A stretch of 51,005 nt of DNA from an uncultured bacterium (GTDB lineage Bacteria; Cyanobacteriota; Vampirovibrionia; Gastranaerophilales; Gastranaerophilaceae). Below, piece after piece: positions 17,760-25,725 of this stretch. The first letter of the stretch is position 1. Each line of letters begins with the position of its first letter. Both the position numbers and the translations under genes were made by a program. The notes below the pieces were generated by a model, which worked only from the letters and a program-made list of their open reading frames with translations, made no database searches and had not been told where the DNA came from. The stretch spans positions 1 through 51,005 of the forward strand of contig CASFGO010000016.1 in NCBI GenBank assembly GCA_949294335.1. The letters are read 5' to 3'.

Positions 17760-18389
17760 TTATTTTTTATAAGCATATAAAAAATCTAAAACAGCTTTTC
17801 TTTGAGCTTCTTCTTTTAATGTAATTAAACTTTTTATATCTTTAAGCTCAACAAACCCATTTTCAACCATTAACTCAGCAAATTTTGTATGTTGACCATG
17901 CTTTTTCTGTTCATTCTGTTGTTCTAATATAATATTTGTTTGTTCTTCAGACAATTTTCCAATTTTTTGGAAATATTCTCCTGTCATGCACTCTCCAGAT
18001 ATAAACATGGCAATCGCTAAAACCTGCACAGGAATATCGGTCTTTATATACTGCTTGTTGTAACAGAACATGAATAATTTTGAAATATCTTCCATAGAAT
18101 ATTTTTTCTCTATAGACATTTCTAATATTGAAAGATTATTTGCACAATTATATAAGAAATCATAAATATCTTGAGAATAATCTTCATTTTTCTTATCTAA
18201 CTCATCCATACCTAATTTTGATATTGTAGGCCTAAATATATGAAAAATTTTATCTTCATCCATAGAAATTAAATCTTCACTTAAATATGATTCTAAATCT
18301 TTTTTTAAATAAACTAATATTACTTGCTTTACCCATAATGGTAATGAAGTTAATTCTTGAATAAATAGTAAAAATATATTTCTTTTCAT
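17760..18389 (-). CDS. Hypothetical protein divergent from the flaG-like/fliS operon
   Basis: I do not recognise this 209-residue protein. It is soluble, acidic and predicted mostly helical. Residues about 143-175 (KLSEEQTNIILEQQNEQK ... FAELMVENGFV) resemble the two-helix lseeql..aL..Q....lGelLve.G.i pattern seen in T2SS/MshE N-terminal-like domains, which suggests a small helical binding domain, but this is weak. The ATG at 18389 has AAAGGA upstream on the minus strand and a TATAAT at 18432-18427. It shares an 84-base divergent control region with the flaG-like gene and may belong to the same functional group. Confidence 0.65.
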   Translation of the reverse strand: MKRNIFLLFIQELTSLPLWVKQVILVYLKKDLESYLSEDLISMDEDKIFHIFRPTISKLGMDELDKKNEDYSQDIYDFLYNCANNLSILEMSIEKKYSMEDISKLFMFCYNKQYIKTDIPVQVLAIAMFISGECMTGEYFQKIGKLSEEQTNIILEQQNEQKKHGQHTKFAELMVENGFVELKDIKSLITLKEEAQRKAVLDFLYAYKK

Positions 18390-18426
18390 TAATTTATCCT
18401 TTCTTTGTATGGTTTCTTTTAACTAA

Positions 18427-18441
18427 ATTATATCATATAAT
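18427..18441. promoter_or_regulatory. Divergent -10 elements between 17760-18389 and the flaG-like operon
   Basis: TATAAT occurs at 18436-18441 on the plus strand and at 18432-18427 on the minus strand, so two promoters appear to diverge from overlapping DNA. Neither has a strong -35, and neither matches the sigma-28 GCCGATAA box. Confidence 0.45.
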
Positions 18442-18473
18442 ACTAGTGTAACAGATTATAAGGAATTAAAATC

Positions 18474-18929
18474 ATGGGTATGGATGGTTTATCGATGGCA
18501 AATACTGGGATGCTAAGAGAAGCAACCTCCAGAGATTATGCATTCCAAACAGAAGAATCTATTGCTAAAGAAGAAGAAAATAAACAAGTTGACCAAGTGC
18601 TAACTCAAATGAAAGTTAAAGAAGATGGTCATAATGGCGGAGCAAACCAAAAAGAAAAAAAAGAAGAAGACGATGATGAAGCTTCTGTATATGAAAGTTC
18701 TGATGAAGAAAAAAATGAAGAAAGTAACTCAGAAAATTATCTAAAACTTTCAAAAGAAGACATAGAAAACCATACTTTTTATGTTAAAATAACTAAAGAT
18801 GGTGAAACATTTGAATTATACGATAAAGAATCTGATAGATTAGTAGAAAAAATTAGTGCAAGTGAAATTAATCAATTAATGCTAAAATTAAATATGGCAT
18901 CAGGTATACTAGTAAATAGGTCAATATAA
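18474..18929 (+). CDS. FlaG-like protein
   Basis: The last 50 residues (about 101-151: TFYVKITKDGETFELYDKES, then VEKISASEINQLMLKLN and SGILVNRSI) match the FlaG domain pattern: a beta hairpin with v.D.etgevir.IPseE, a helix and a final G-hydrophobic-hydrophobic tail. FlaG proteins affect flagellar filament length and are commonly encoded beside fliD/fliS. The first 100 residues differ: an MGMDGLSMANTGM start and then a strongly acidic, lysine/glutamate-rich disordered linker (residues 50-90). The start resembles the MGMS start of the helical-ended family in this window. fliS begins two bases after its stop. Homology rests on a short region, so the call is moderate. Confidence 0.6.
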   Translation: MGMDGLSMANTGMLREATSRDYAFQTEESIAKEEENKQVDQVLTQMKVKEDGHNGGANQKEKKEEDDDEASVYESSDEEKNEESNSENYLKLSKEDIENHTFYVKITKDGETFELYDKESDRLVEKISASEINQLMLKLNMASGILVNRSI

Positions 18930-18931
18930 TT

Positions 18932-19360
18932 ATGTTAAATCCGTACGCTAAAAATTTAAATCAATACAAAAATAATGAAATTTTAACAGCAACACCAGAA
19001 AAATTAATGATTATGCTTTATGATGCAGCTATTCAATTTTTAGTTAAAGCTAGAAAAGCTATTGAAGCCAATAATCCTGAAGAAATATGTAATAATGTAA
19101 TAGGTTGCCAAAAAATTCTTAGAGAATTTATGAAAACTATTGATTTAGAAAATGGTATTGATGTCGGGAAGCATTTATTTAGATTTTATGATAAGCTTGT
19201 CAGAAAGTTATATCAAGTTAATAGAAGACGCGATTTAGATGCGCTTGAGTATGTCCTTAATGAGCTTAAAGTTTTAAGATCTACATTCCTGCAAGCTATT
19301 GATATAGCAGCGAAAGAAAAAGCTGAAGCAACTTCTTTAATAGAAGATACAGAAGCTTAG
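18932..19360 (+). CDS. fliS: Flagellar export chaperone FliS
   Basis: FliS binds the C-terminal tail of flagellin in the cytoplasm, prevents premature polymerisation and aids export through the flagellar type III system. The 142-residue protein has the FliS fold signature: N-terminal NPYAKNLNQYKNNEILTATP, then EKLMIMLYDAAIQFLVKA (residues 23-40), a family hallmark, and a four-helix remainder ending in an acidic tail. Length fits the family. It lies two bases after the flaG-like gene and 12 before the fliT-like gene. No flagellin, hook or basal-body gene is in the window. Its client may therefore be elsewhere, or may be the helical-ended MGMSxSQAR proteins. Confidence 0.88.
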   Translation: MLNPYAKNLNQYKNNEILTATPEKLMIMLYDAAIQFLVKARKAIEANNPEEICNNVIGCQKILREFMKTIDLENGIDVGKHLFRFYDKLVRKLYQVNRRRDLDALEYVLNELKVLRSTFLQAIDIAAKEKAEATSLIEDTEA

Positions 19361-19372
19361 TTAGAGGTTTTA

Positions 19373-19771
19373 ATGGCTCAATTTGACCAAATAGTTTTAT
19401 TTTATAACCAACTAATAAATATGGCTGATGAAGTCCATGAATTAATTAATAAAGAATTATACGATTTAATTATGGATAAATTAAGCTACCATGATAAACT
19501 ATTTATACAAATTAAAATGGCTAAAAAATGTTCTCAACTTACTGATGAAGAACAACAAGAAATAGATAAACTGGAAGATATTTTAAGACAGAAAGAAAAA
19601 GAAAATATTGAACTTATGCAAACCAATATGGCTATTGTTAAAAATGAATTAAATAAACTTAAAATGAAAACAAAAATTAAAAAAGCATACGGTCAAATTA
19701 AACACAATGATGAACAGGGAAGTATTATTGATATAGATGATACATATAGACCTACTGATATGCAAACTTAA
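19373..19771 (+). CDS. FliT/FlgN-like flagellar chaperone
   Basis: This 132-residue, all-helical charged protein follows fliS directly, the usual place of fliT. It has the FliT style: an N-terminal helix (VLFYNQLINMADEVHELI), a hinge around YDLIMDKLSYHDKLF, and a long coiled coil (EEQQEIDKLEDILRQKEKEN) ending KIKKAYGQI. FliT and FlgN bind filament cap or hook-junction proteins before export. Sequence conservation in this group is low, so the call rests on size, helicity, the KAYGQ-type end and gene order. The start has AGAGG upstream (19361-19366 region). A bidirectional terminator follows. Confidence 0.6.
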   Translation: MAQFDQIVLFYNQLINMADEVHELINKELYDLIMDKLSYHDKLFIQIKMAKKCSQLTDEEQQEIDKLEDILRQKEKENIELMQTNMAIVKNELNKLKMKTKIKKAYGQIKHNDEQGSIIDIDDTYRPTDMQT

Positions 19772-19800
19772 ATTAACATAAATTATTTAAATACGAATTA

Positions 19801-19831
19801 AAAAGCTCTTACCCAAAAGGTAAGAGCTTTT
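19801..19831. terminator. Bidirectional intrinsic terminator between fliT-like and rpsG
   Basis: AAAAGCTCTTACC (19801-19813) pairs perfectly with GGTAAGAGCTTTT (19819-19831) around a 5-base loop. It ends the flaG-like/fliS/fliT-like operon on the plus strand and rpsL-rpsG on the minus strand. Confidence 0.92.
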
Positions 19832-19852
19832 ATTATAATAACTAAAATTAAA

Positions 19853-20323
19853 TTAGTATCTATAGTGAGCAAAAGCTTTGTTAGCTTCAGCCATTTTGTG
19901 AGTATCTTCACGTTTCTTGCATGCTGCACCAGAACCATTTGAAGCGTCTAATAGTTCATTAGTTAATTTATCAATGAATGATTTACCGCCTCTATTTTTA
20001 GCCGCAGCAATTAACCATGAAGATGCAAGAGCAAAACCTCTATCAGCCTTAACTTCAATAGGTACTTGGTAAGTTGAACCACCAATACGTCTTGCTTTTA
20101 CTTCCAATAATGGTGTAGCATTTGTTAATGCTTTTTGGAATACTTCGATTGGATTTTCATTAACTCTTTCTTCAATACGTTTCATTGTCGCATAGAAGAT
20201 TTTTTCTGCTAATGATTTTTTACCACGACGCATAATTCTATTAATAAATTTAGAAATATCTACGTTATTATAAATTGGATCTGGAGCTGGTACTCTTCTT
20301 TCAGGTTTAGAACGTCTTGACAT
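19853..20323 (-). CDS. rpsG: 30S ribosomal protein S7
   Basis: S7 binds the 3' major domain of 16S rRNA and organises the head of the 30S subunit. The 156-residue protein is full length with the conserved start [10 protein letters not shown], the block FINRIMRRGKKSLAEKIFY and the GGSTYQVPIEV region. The ATG overlaps the rpsL stop (TAATG), a tight coupling, with GGGAGG 10 bases upstream. Unusually, fusA and tuf do not follow; the operon ends at the terminator shared with the fliT-like gene. Confidence 0.98.
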   Translation of the reverse strand: MSRRSKPERRVPAPDPIYNNVDISKFINRIMRRGKKSLAEKIFYATMKRIEERVNENPIEVFQKALTNATPLLEVKARRIGGSTYQVPIEVKADRGFALASSWLIAAAKNRGGKSFIDKLTNELLDASNGSGAACKKREDTHKMAEANKAFAHYRY

Positions 20324-20700
20324 TATTTCTTACCTCCCTTTTTAGCTCCGTATTTAGAACGACTTTGAGCTCTATTAGCTACACCAGCAGTATCTAAAGT
20401 ACCACGAACAATGTGATATCTTACACCTGGAAGGTCTTTAACCCTTCCACCTCTTATAAGAACAACACTGTGTTCTTGTAAGTTGTGACCAATACCTGGA
20501 ATGTATGATGTAACTTCAAAACCGTTTGTAAGTCTTACTCTGGCAACTTTTCTAAGTGCTGAGTTTGGTTTTTTAGGGGTTGTTGTATAAACCCTTGTAC
20601 ATACTCCACGTCTTTGAGGACAATTCATCAAAGCTGGAGATTTTGTTTTGTCTTTTAGCTTTTTACGTTCTTGACGTACAAGCTGATTCATTGTAGGCAT
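20323..20700 (-). CDS. rpsL: 30S ribosomal protein S12
   Basis: S12 sits at the decoding centre of the 30S subunit. The 125-residue protein is complete, with [10 protein letters not shown], the conserved loop [20 protein letters not shown] (carrying the lysine altered in streptomycin-resistant strains, here unaltered) and the [14 protein letters not shown] block. The ATG at 20700 is preceded by AAAGGAGAT on the minus strand. A promoter is proposed at 20778-20806. rpsG overlaps its stop. Confidence 0.98.
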   Translation of the reverse strand: MPTMNQLVRQERKKLKDKTKSPALMNCPQRRGVCTRVYTTTPKKPNSALRKVARVRLTNGFEVTSYIPGIGHNLQEHSVVLIRGGRVKDLPGVRYHIVRGTLDTAGVANRAQSRSKYGAKKGGKK

Positions 20701-20777
20701 TACCTATCTCCTTTTTTTATTGTAATACTATCTTGAGCCGTCAAATCCAGCACGAAAATTTCGACTAAGATACTTCT

Positions 20778-20806
20778 ATCTAACTACAAGCATATTTTAT
20801 TGTCAA
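20778..20806 (-). promoter_or_regulatory. Promoter of rpsL-rpsG
   Basis: On the minus strand a perfect TTGACA (20806-20801), a 17-base spacer and TTAGAT (20783-20778) form a sigma-70-type promoter. The leader to the rpsL ATG would be about 70 bases. It contains a short CGAAATTTTCG palindrome. Confidence 0.6.
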
Positions 20807-20853
20807 TAAACAAGTAAGTTGGGGAATTTATTTTTTTGTAAATAATGTAACAA

Positions 20854-20970
20854 TATAATCAAAGAATGCAAAAGTTAAGAAAAATTTTTCTTTATATATA
20901 TATATCAGTTAAAAATACTGACTTTTGTTCATTTAGAATGGAAAGGGGCGAAGAGCCCCTTTTCTTTTGC
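20854..20970 (+). ncRNA. Candidate small RNA or leader transcript between rpsL and the gene at 21063
   Basis: This lies in the 362-base spacer 20701-21062, which holds no gene. TATAAT at 20854-20859 (with a poor -35) is followed by AAGAAAAATTTTTCTT (perfect palindrome, 20877-20892), an AT repeat, a small hairpin TCAGT/ACTGA (20905-20909 with 20917-20921) and a GC-rich intrinsic terminator. No plausible reading frame is inside. The transcript would be about 100 nucleotides. The rest of the spacer shows only the rpsL promoter and the 21063 promoter. Confidence 0.35.
20942..20970 (+). terminator. Orphan plus-strand intrinsic terminator
   Basis: AAAGGGGC (20942-20949) pairs with GCCCCTTT (20955-20962) around GAAGA, followed by a T-rich stretch. 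No plus-strand gene precedes it, since rpsL runs the other way. Confidence 0.75.
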
Positions 20971-21029
20971 TTTATTACTTTTTGTAAAAAATATATATAT
21001 CACTAGCAAAATTTTATTATTTTATACAT

Positions 21030-21035
21030 TATAAT
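21030..21035 (+). promoter_or_regulatory. Candidate -10 element of the gene at 21063
   Basis: A perfect TATAAT ends 27 bases before the ATG at 21063 and would start transcription near 21042. That rules out the in-frame ATG at 21039 as the start. Confidence 0.45.
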
Positions 21036-21062
21036 CAAATGTGTAGGATAATTGGAGGTTTT

Positions 21063-21413
21063 ATGGTTAGTATTAGTAACTTTGGACAAGTTTTTAATAA
21101 CACACAAAAATTCAATGCTAATGAATTAACAAAAACTGATAGTAAAAATTTTAAAGAAAACAAAGAAAAACTTAATGCTTTTGCAAAAAGCCAAATAAAT
21201 TTAGGTTATGTAACGATGGGGGCAGGTGCTCTAGCTCTTCTTGGTACTCGTTTCAAAAAAGGTGCTTTTAAACTTATAGCTGCAATTCCTGCGGCATGTA
21301 TATCTGCAATGGTTGGTGCTAATATGATTGCAGGCGGACAAGGTATTCAAAAAGCTATCAACAACATACAAAATAAAACAGAACAAACAAATAAAGTTGA
21401 TACAAAGGCATAA
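21063..21413 (+). CDS. Small hypothetical membrane protein
   Basis: This 116-residue protein is not recognised. Its N terminus is polar (ISNFGQVFNNTQKFNANEL). Two hydrophobic segments follow: about 50-66 (NLGYVTMGAGALALLG) and 75-97 (LIAAIPAACISAMVGANMIAGG). The end is short and polar. It is probably a two-pass membrane protein. The ATG at 21063 is chosen because GGAGG (21054-21058) precedes it and the -10 element places the transcript start after the ATG at 21039. It ends one base before the miaA stop on the other strand, with no terminator between them. Confidence 0.65.
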   Translation: MVSISNFGQVFNNTQKFNANELTKTDSKNFKENKEKLNAFAKSQINLGYVTMGAGALALLGTRFKKGAFKLIAAIPAACISAMVGANMIAGGQGIQKAINNIQNKTEQTNKVDTKA

Positions 21414-22262
21414 TTAAATATCGAAGTTTATATTTGGATTTTTTCTAAACCAGGTTAACTGGCGCTTTGCATATCTACGAGTATTTTGTTTAATTTGATT
21501 TTTTGCTTCCTCCAATGAAAATAATCCATCTAAGTAAGCAATTATTTCTTGATAGCCTATTGTATTTACTAAGTTTTTTATTCGACCATGTTTATTTAAA
21601 AGATATTTAGTTTCTTCAACTAAACCATCTTCTATCATTATATCAACACGCTTGTTAATCCTATCATATAATACATCTCTTGATTCTATATGAGGGAATA
21701 TCCACTCAACATCATATTCAGTATCTTTAAGTCCAACAGCCTCAGAAAATGGTTTATTTAAGATTTTGGTAACCTCTAAAGCTCTTATGACTCTAACTCT
21801 ATTATTTTTATGAATATTTTCAGCTGATTTAGGATCTAATTCTAATAATTGACTATATAGAGAATCTGTATCCATTTCTTCTAATTCTTGCCTTAAATTA
21901 GGATTTGCTTCAATTCTTGGAAGAGCATAATTTTCTAAAAGAATTCTAAAATATAAACCTGTACCACCTGCAACGATTGGAATTTTTCCTTTTGCATGAA
22001 TTTCTCTTATTTTTTCAGATGCTAAATCAACATAATCGGCAACAGAATAATCAATCTCAGGCTCAACAACATCAATTAAATGATGTTTTATGATAGCTTG
22101 TTCTTCTTTTGTTGGCTTTGCTGTTCCGATATCAAATCCTTTATATACTAACCTTGAATCAGCAGATATTATTTCAGTATTTAAATCTTTAGCCATTTCA
22201 ATTGCAAGTTTTGTTTTCCCACTTGCTGTTGGACCAACAATTGCAATTACTTTATTCTTCAT
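21414..22262 (-). CDS. miaA: tRNA dimethylallyltransferase
   Basis: MiaA adds a dimethylallyl group to A37 of tRNAs that read codons starting with U. The 282-residue protein has the P-loop IVGPTASGKTKLA at its N terminus, the ISADSRLVYKGFDIGTAKPT block (consensus SaDSrQvYrgldIGTaKp) with arginine-leucine where RQ is usual, the GGTGLY motif, and C-terminal QIKQNTRRYAKRQLTWFRK. The ATG at 22262 lies inside the 3' end of the upstream membrane-protein gene, an overlap of 11 bases; a TTG at 22268 is an alternative. Length is slightly short at the C terminus but complete. Confidence 0.95.
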   Translation of the reverse strand: MKNKVIAIVGPTASGKTKLAIEMAKDLNTEIISADSRLVYKGFDIGTAKPTKEEQAIIKHHLIDVVEPEIDYSVADYVDLASEKIREIHAKGKIPIVAGGTGLYFRILLENYALPRIEANPNLRQELEEMDTDSLYSQLLELDPKSAENIHKNNRVRVIRALEVTKILNKPFSEAVGLKDTEYDVEWIFPHIESRDVLYDRINKRVDIMIEDGLVEETKYLLNKHGRIKNLVNTIGYQEIIAYLDGLFSLEEAKNQIKQNTRRYAKRQLTWFRKNPNINFDI

Positions 22263-23184
22263 CTTCAATAAACTCTTTTTTGTAGAATAAAAATATTAAT
22301 ACTGCAGCATATACCAAGAAATAAAAATAAAATACTGTTAATAAGAACCCTACTATATTAGAAGGTACTAAAACTGAAAATATTGAAATTATAAAATAAA
22401 TAAACATTAAAAATGCAAATATTGTCAAAGATTTAAAGAACTTTTTAAATAATTTACTTATAGATCCTATCAAAGCATTAAAAACACTTATTTTTTTAAA
22501 CACAATTTCAGGGGCCCAAAACATTATTACAAAAGAATATAAAGTTGTAGTTAATAAGAAAAATAAATTCCATTGACTTAATTTAATTTGTTGTTCCGTG
22601 GTCATTGATTTTATTAGTTCCATCATAGCTTCAGGAGTTGATAACGCAAAAAATAAATCTGGACGAGAAATTCCAATACTGCCAATTAGCATATAACCTA
22701 ACTTATATGTAAACAAAATGACAAAAGTTAAAAACAAGAAAAATAAAGCAGCCATAAAGAAATATTCTAAGAAATATTTCCCAACACCTGTTGGAAATTG
22801 TTTTAGCAAATAAAACACATCACCTTTAACATTCTCTGTTTGGCGTTCAGATTCTTTTTCTTCTGGAGTATTTGCTACAGGTTTTACAAATTCTGTTGTA
22901 TCAAAAGAATTTATAGCCAATTTTATTATATAAAACCAACCTGAGAAAAAAGCAGCCATAATTGCAAAAAATAATATTAAAATAATACCAATATTAAAAA
23001 CTTTATTGGCAGGTGCTATTACTAAATATGTACTTGCAAATATTGAAAATAAAATTAAAGGTGTAGCTAAAATAATATTATTATTTGTTATTTTTAAAGC
23101 ATCTGAAAAATATCTAAAAATACATAAATCAGACTTTAACCAATCAAGTATATTTTTAAAAAAAGTAGCAATATTTTTTATCAT
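22252..23184 (-). CDS. Polytopic membrane protein of unknown function
   Basis: The 310-residue protein has about six strongly hydrophobic segments: near residues 37-57 (IILATPLILFSIFASTYLVI), 63-90 (FNIGIILILFFAIMAAFFSG), 138-165, 205-225, 250-270 and 275-300. A charged loop (NTPEEKESERQTENVKGD) lies after the second. It ends EFIEDEE. No family is recognised; the plan is like small DUF4013-type or glycerophosphodiesterase-membrane-domain proteins, which is weak. It overlaps miaA downstream and abuts the dehydratase-like gene upstream (shared base at 23184), so it sits inside a long operon. Confidence 0.75.
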   Translation of the reverse strand: MIKNIATFFKNILDWLKSDLCIFRYFSDALKITNNNIILATPLILFSIFASTYLVIAPANKVFNIGIILILFFAIMAAFFSGWFYIIKLAINSFDTTEFVKPVANTPEEKESERQTENVKGDVFYLLKQFPTGVGKYFLEYFFMAALFFLFLTFVILFTYKLGYMLIGSIGISRPDLFFALSTPEAMMELIKSMTTEQQIKLSQWNLFFLLTTTLYSFVIMFWAPEIVFKKISVFNALIGSISKLFKKFFKSLTIFAFLMFIYFIISIFSVLVPSNIVGFLLTVFYFYFLVYAAVLIFLFYKKEFIEDEE

Positions 23185-24302
23185 TATTTCTCCTTAGAAA
23201 GTTTGCGCTTCTTACGTCGCATTAAATCAACAAAAGCCTCTAAACGAGTTATATAACCTGCTTTACCAGTTTGTTCATCCATTATCAATGCTAAAATTGG
23301 GATAGAACAATCTTCACGCATAGAAGGAAAAATATTTTGAGTCATAATTTCAGGCATGCAAGTGAAAGGACTTATGTGAATAATTCCATCAATACCTCTT
23401 TCATCAGCATAAGCAACATCTGAAATACATTCTAAAGAATCTCCACCGATATCTCTTGTTAGATATGGTTTTGCCATTCTTTCTGCTCTTTCTAAATGCG
23501 TTTCACCTTTTCTAAAAGCTTTTGGAATAATTGCATCTTTTAAGAAACTACCAACCGTTAAACTTCTTCTAGTCTGAACACCCATTCTTCCAAGTTCTTT
23601 TTCAATATTTTGATTTGAAAACTCATCATTAACTAAGAAGATTTCACCTGTTAAATCAACTTGTAAAACTTCACGTTTTTCATCAATTTTAGTCGATTCA
23701 ATTAATTCAATTGCTTTAACACGTGCTTTTTTTAATACTGATGTTTTATCTGCAGCATCTATTAATTGTAATGCTTTCTTATAACGTTTTTCTGCATCAC
23801 CAACATTAATCTCTCTAGCTCTATAATAGGATAGAACTGCATCTAATTCATCTATTACAAATATTTTTCGCATACATATATTTATTGCTCGAATTATTTG
23901 TACTGGATTATTTTTACCTGACAATTCTTTTAAAAATCTATATAAACCTCTAAAACCATCATATAAAGATAACTCTATATAATTTGCTTTATATCCAAGT
24001 TCTTCAAGAGTATTTTTTATATTATTTCCGTATTCACCTAATCTACAAATTCCAGGAGATGTAATCATTGCAACATAATCAGCACCACCTTCAATTGCTT
24101 CAATAAAGTTTCCAAGAATCAATTTATAAGGTAAGCAAATAGCTTCAGGAGAATGTTTTGTTCCTAAAGATAATGTTCTTTTACTTGTATATGGAGGAAC
24201 ATACGCCTCTAAACCAATTTTTCTTAATGCAGCAGCCCAACATAAAGAAATTGTTCCCATATGAGGGAAGGCTACTTTAATTTTTTTCTTTTTTTTAGCC
24301 AT
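23184..24302 (-). CDS. 2-hydroxyacyl-CoA dehydratase/activase-related protein
   Basis: The 372-residue protein resembles the HGD-D/DUF2229-type group related to 2-hydroxyglutaryl-CoA dehydratase and its activator. It starts KVAFPHMGTISLCWAAALRK, then has HSPEAICLPYKLILGN with a conserved cysteine after about 50 residues, SPGICRLGEYG near residue 84, and ISPFTCMPEIM near residue 318. In the dehydratases such cysteines hold an iron-sulfur cluster. The real substrate is unknown; many genomes carry stand-alone copies with no fermentation pathway nearby. The N terminus has a lysine-rich start. It overlaps the gcvPB stop by eight bases. Confidence 0.75.
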   Translation of the reverse strand: MAKKKKKIKVAFPHMGTISLCWAAALRKIGLEAYVPPYTSKRTLSLGTKHSPEAICLPYKLILGNFIEAIEGGADYVAMITSPGICRLGEYGNNIKNTLEELGYKANYIELSLYDGFRGLYRFLKELSGKNNPVQIIRAINICMRKIFVIDELDAVLSYYRAREINVGDAEKRYKKALQLIDAADKTSVLKKARVKAIELIESTKIDEKREVLQVDLTGEIFLVNDEFSNQNIEKELGRMGVQTRRSLTVGSFLKDAIIPKAFRKGETHLERAERMAKPYLTRDIGGDSLECISDVAYADERGIDGIIHISPFTCMPEIMTQNIFPSMREDCSIPILALIMDEQTGKAGYITRLEAFVDLMRRKKRKLSKEK

Positions 24303-25725
24303 TTATATCACCACTATATTTTAAATCTGGATGACGAGCAGCCTGTGTTTCATCAACTTTTTTAATTACTGCATTATGAGGTGCAGAAGTAACTATCTCG
24401 GGATTAGTTTTTATTTCATCTGCTATTTTTAACATTACCTCAACAAAATCATCCAATCGTTTTTTACATTCTGTTTCTGTAGGTTCAATCATCATTGCTT
24501 CATGTACAATCAATGGGAAATAAACTGTTGGAGGATGGAAACCATAATCCATTAAACGTTTTGCAATGTATAAAGTAGATGCTCCTTCATGCTTTTGTTT
24601 TTCACCACATAGCACAAATTCGTGCATACAAGGAGTGTCATAAGCAACATCATAAAAACCTTTTAACTTAGATAACAAATAATTAGCATTTAAAACAGCA
24701 TCAGCACTAGCTTTCTTCAAGTTTATACCCATCATTAAGACATAAGCATAAGCTCTTACTAACACTCCAAAATTACCATAAAATCCTTTTACTTTGCCAA
24801 TTGAATTAGGTAAATCATAATTTCTATAATATTTAGTTCCATCAAATTCAATTGTAGGTTTTGGTAAAAAACATTTTAATTTATCAACAACTCCAACAGG
24901 TCCTGCACCAGGGCCACCACCACCGTGTGGAGTTGACAATGTTTTATGTAAATTCATATGACAAACATCAAAATGCATTAATGCTGGAGTAGAGTACCCC
25001 ATAATTGCATTTAAATTTGCGCCATCATAATATAATAAAGATCCATTTTCATGCATCAAATCAGCTATTTCAACAATATCTTCTTCAAATAAACCCAATG
25101 TATTTGGATTTGTCATCATGATTGCAGCAACATCTTTATTAAGTATTTCTTTCAAGTCATTTACATCAACAAGACCTCTGTTATTTGATTTAACTTGAAC
25201 GACTTCATAACCACACATCATAGCACTTGCAGGGTTAGTACCATGCCCAGAATCTGGTATAATAACTTTTGTACGAGTTTCACCGATTGATTCAAAATAT
25301 TTTTTTATTATCATCATTCCAGTTAACTCTCCATGAGCACCTGCCGCAGGTTGTAATGTTACTGCATCCATCCCTGTTATAACTTGTAATGCTTCTTGAA
25401 GGTTATACATCAACTGTAATGTCCCTTGAGAATCTTCATCACTCATTAATGGATGTAGCATTGTAAAATCTTCTAAAGAAGCTAAATATTCATTAACTTT
25501 AGGATTATATTTCATAGTACAAGAACCTAAAGGATACATTCCTGTTTCAACACAAAAATTTCTATCACTAAGTTCTTTATAATGACGCATTACCTCTAAT
25601 TCACTTAATTGAGGTAGACCTATTTTATCATTTCTTAAAAAATCAGAAGATAAACCTTTAATTTCTTGCTCTTCTGATATATTTATTCCATCAACATTAT
25701 TATTTTTTTCAAAAATTATATTCAT
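24295..25725 (-). CDS. gcvPB: Glycine dehydrogenase (decarboxylating) subunit 2
   Basis: The P-protein of the glycine cleavage system decarboxylates glycine with pyridoxal phosphate and passes the aminomethyl group to GcvH. This is the B half of the split form: 476 residues with the PLP-lysine motif MNLHKTLSTPHGGGGPGAGP, plus GLPQLSELEVMRHY and GMYPLGSCTMKYNPK at the N terminus, all well conserved. The partners gcvPA, gcvT and gcvH are not in this window. The ATG overlaps the sigma-factor stop (ATGA), so translation is coupled to an unusual neighbour. Confidence 0.96.
   Translation of the reverse strand: MNIIFEKNNNVDGINISEEQEIKGLSSDFLRNDKIGLPQLSELEVMRHYKELSDRNFCVETGMYPLGSCTMKYNPKVNEYLASLEDFTMLHPLMSDEDSQGTLQLMYNLQEALQVITGMDAVTLQPAAGAHGELTGMMIIKKYFESIGETRTKVIIPDSGHGTNPASAMMCGYEVVQVKSNNRGLVDVNDLKEILNKDVAAIMMTNPNTLGLFEEDIVEIADLMHENGSLLYYDGANLNAIMGYSTPALMHFDVCHMNLHKTLSTPHGGGGPGAGPVGVVDKLKCFLPKPTIEFDGTKYYRNYDLPNSIGKVKGFYGNFGVLVRAYAYVLMMGINLKKASADAVLNANYLLSKLKGFYDVAYDTPCMHEFVLCGEKQKHEGASTLYIAKRLMDYGFHPPTVYFPLIVHEAMMIEPTETECKKRLDDFVEVMLKIADEIKTNPEIVTSAPHNAVIKKVDETQAARHPDLKYSGDING

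Noticed and set aside
20893..21000. TA dinucleotide runs as a functional repeat
   Set aside because: Short AT runs are expected in DNA of this composition and show no periodic unit beyond TA.
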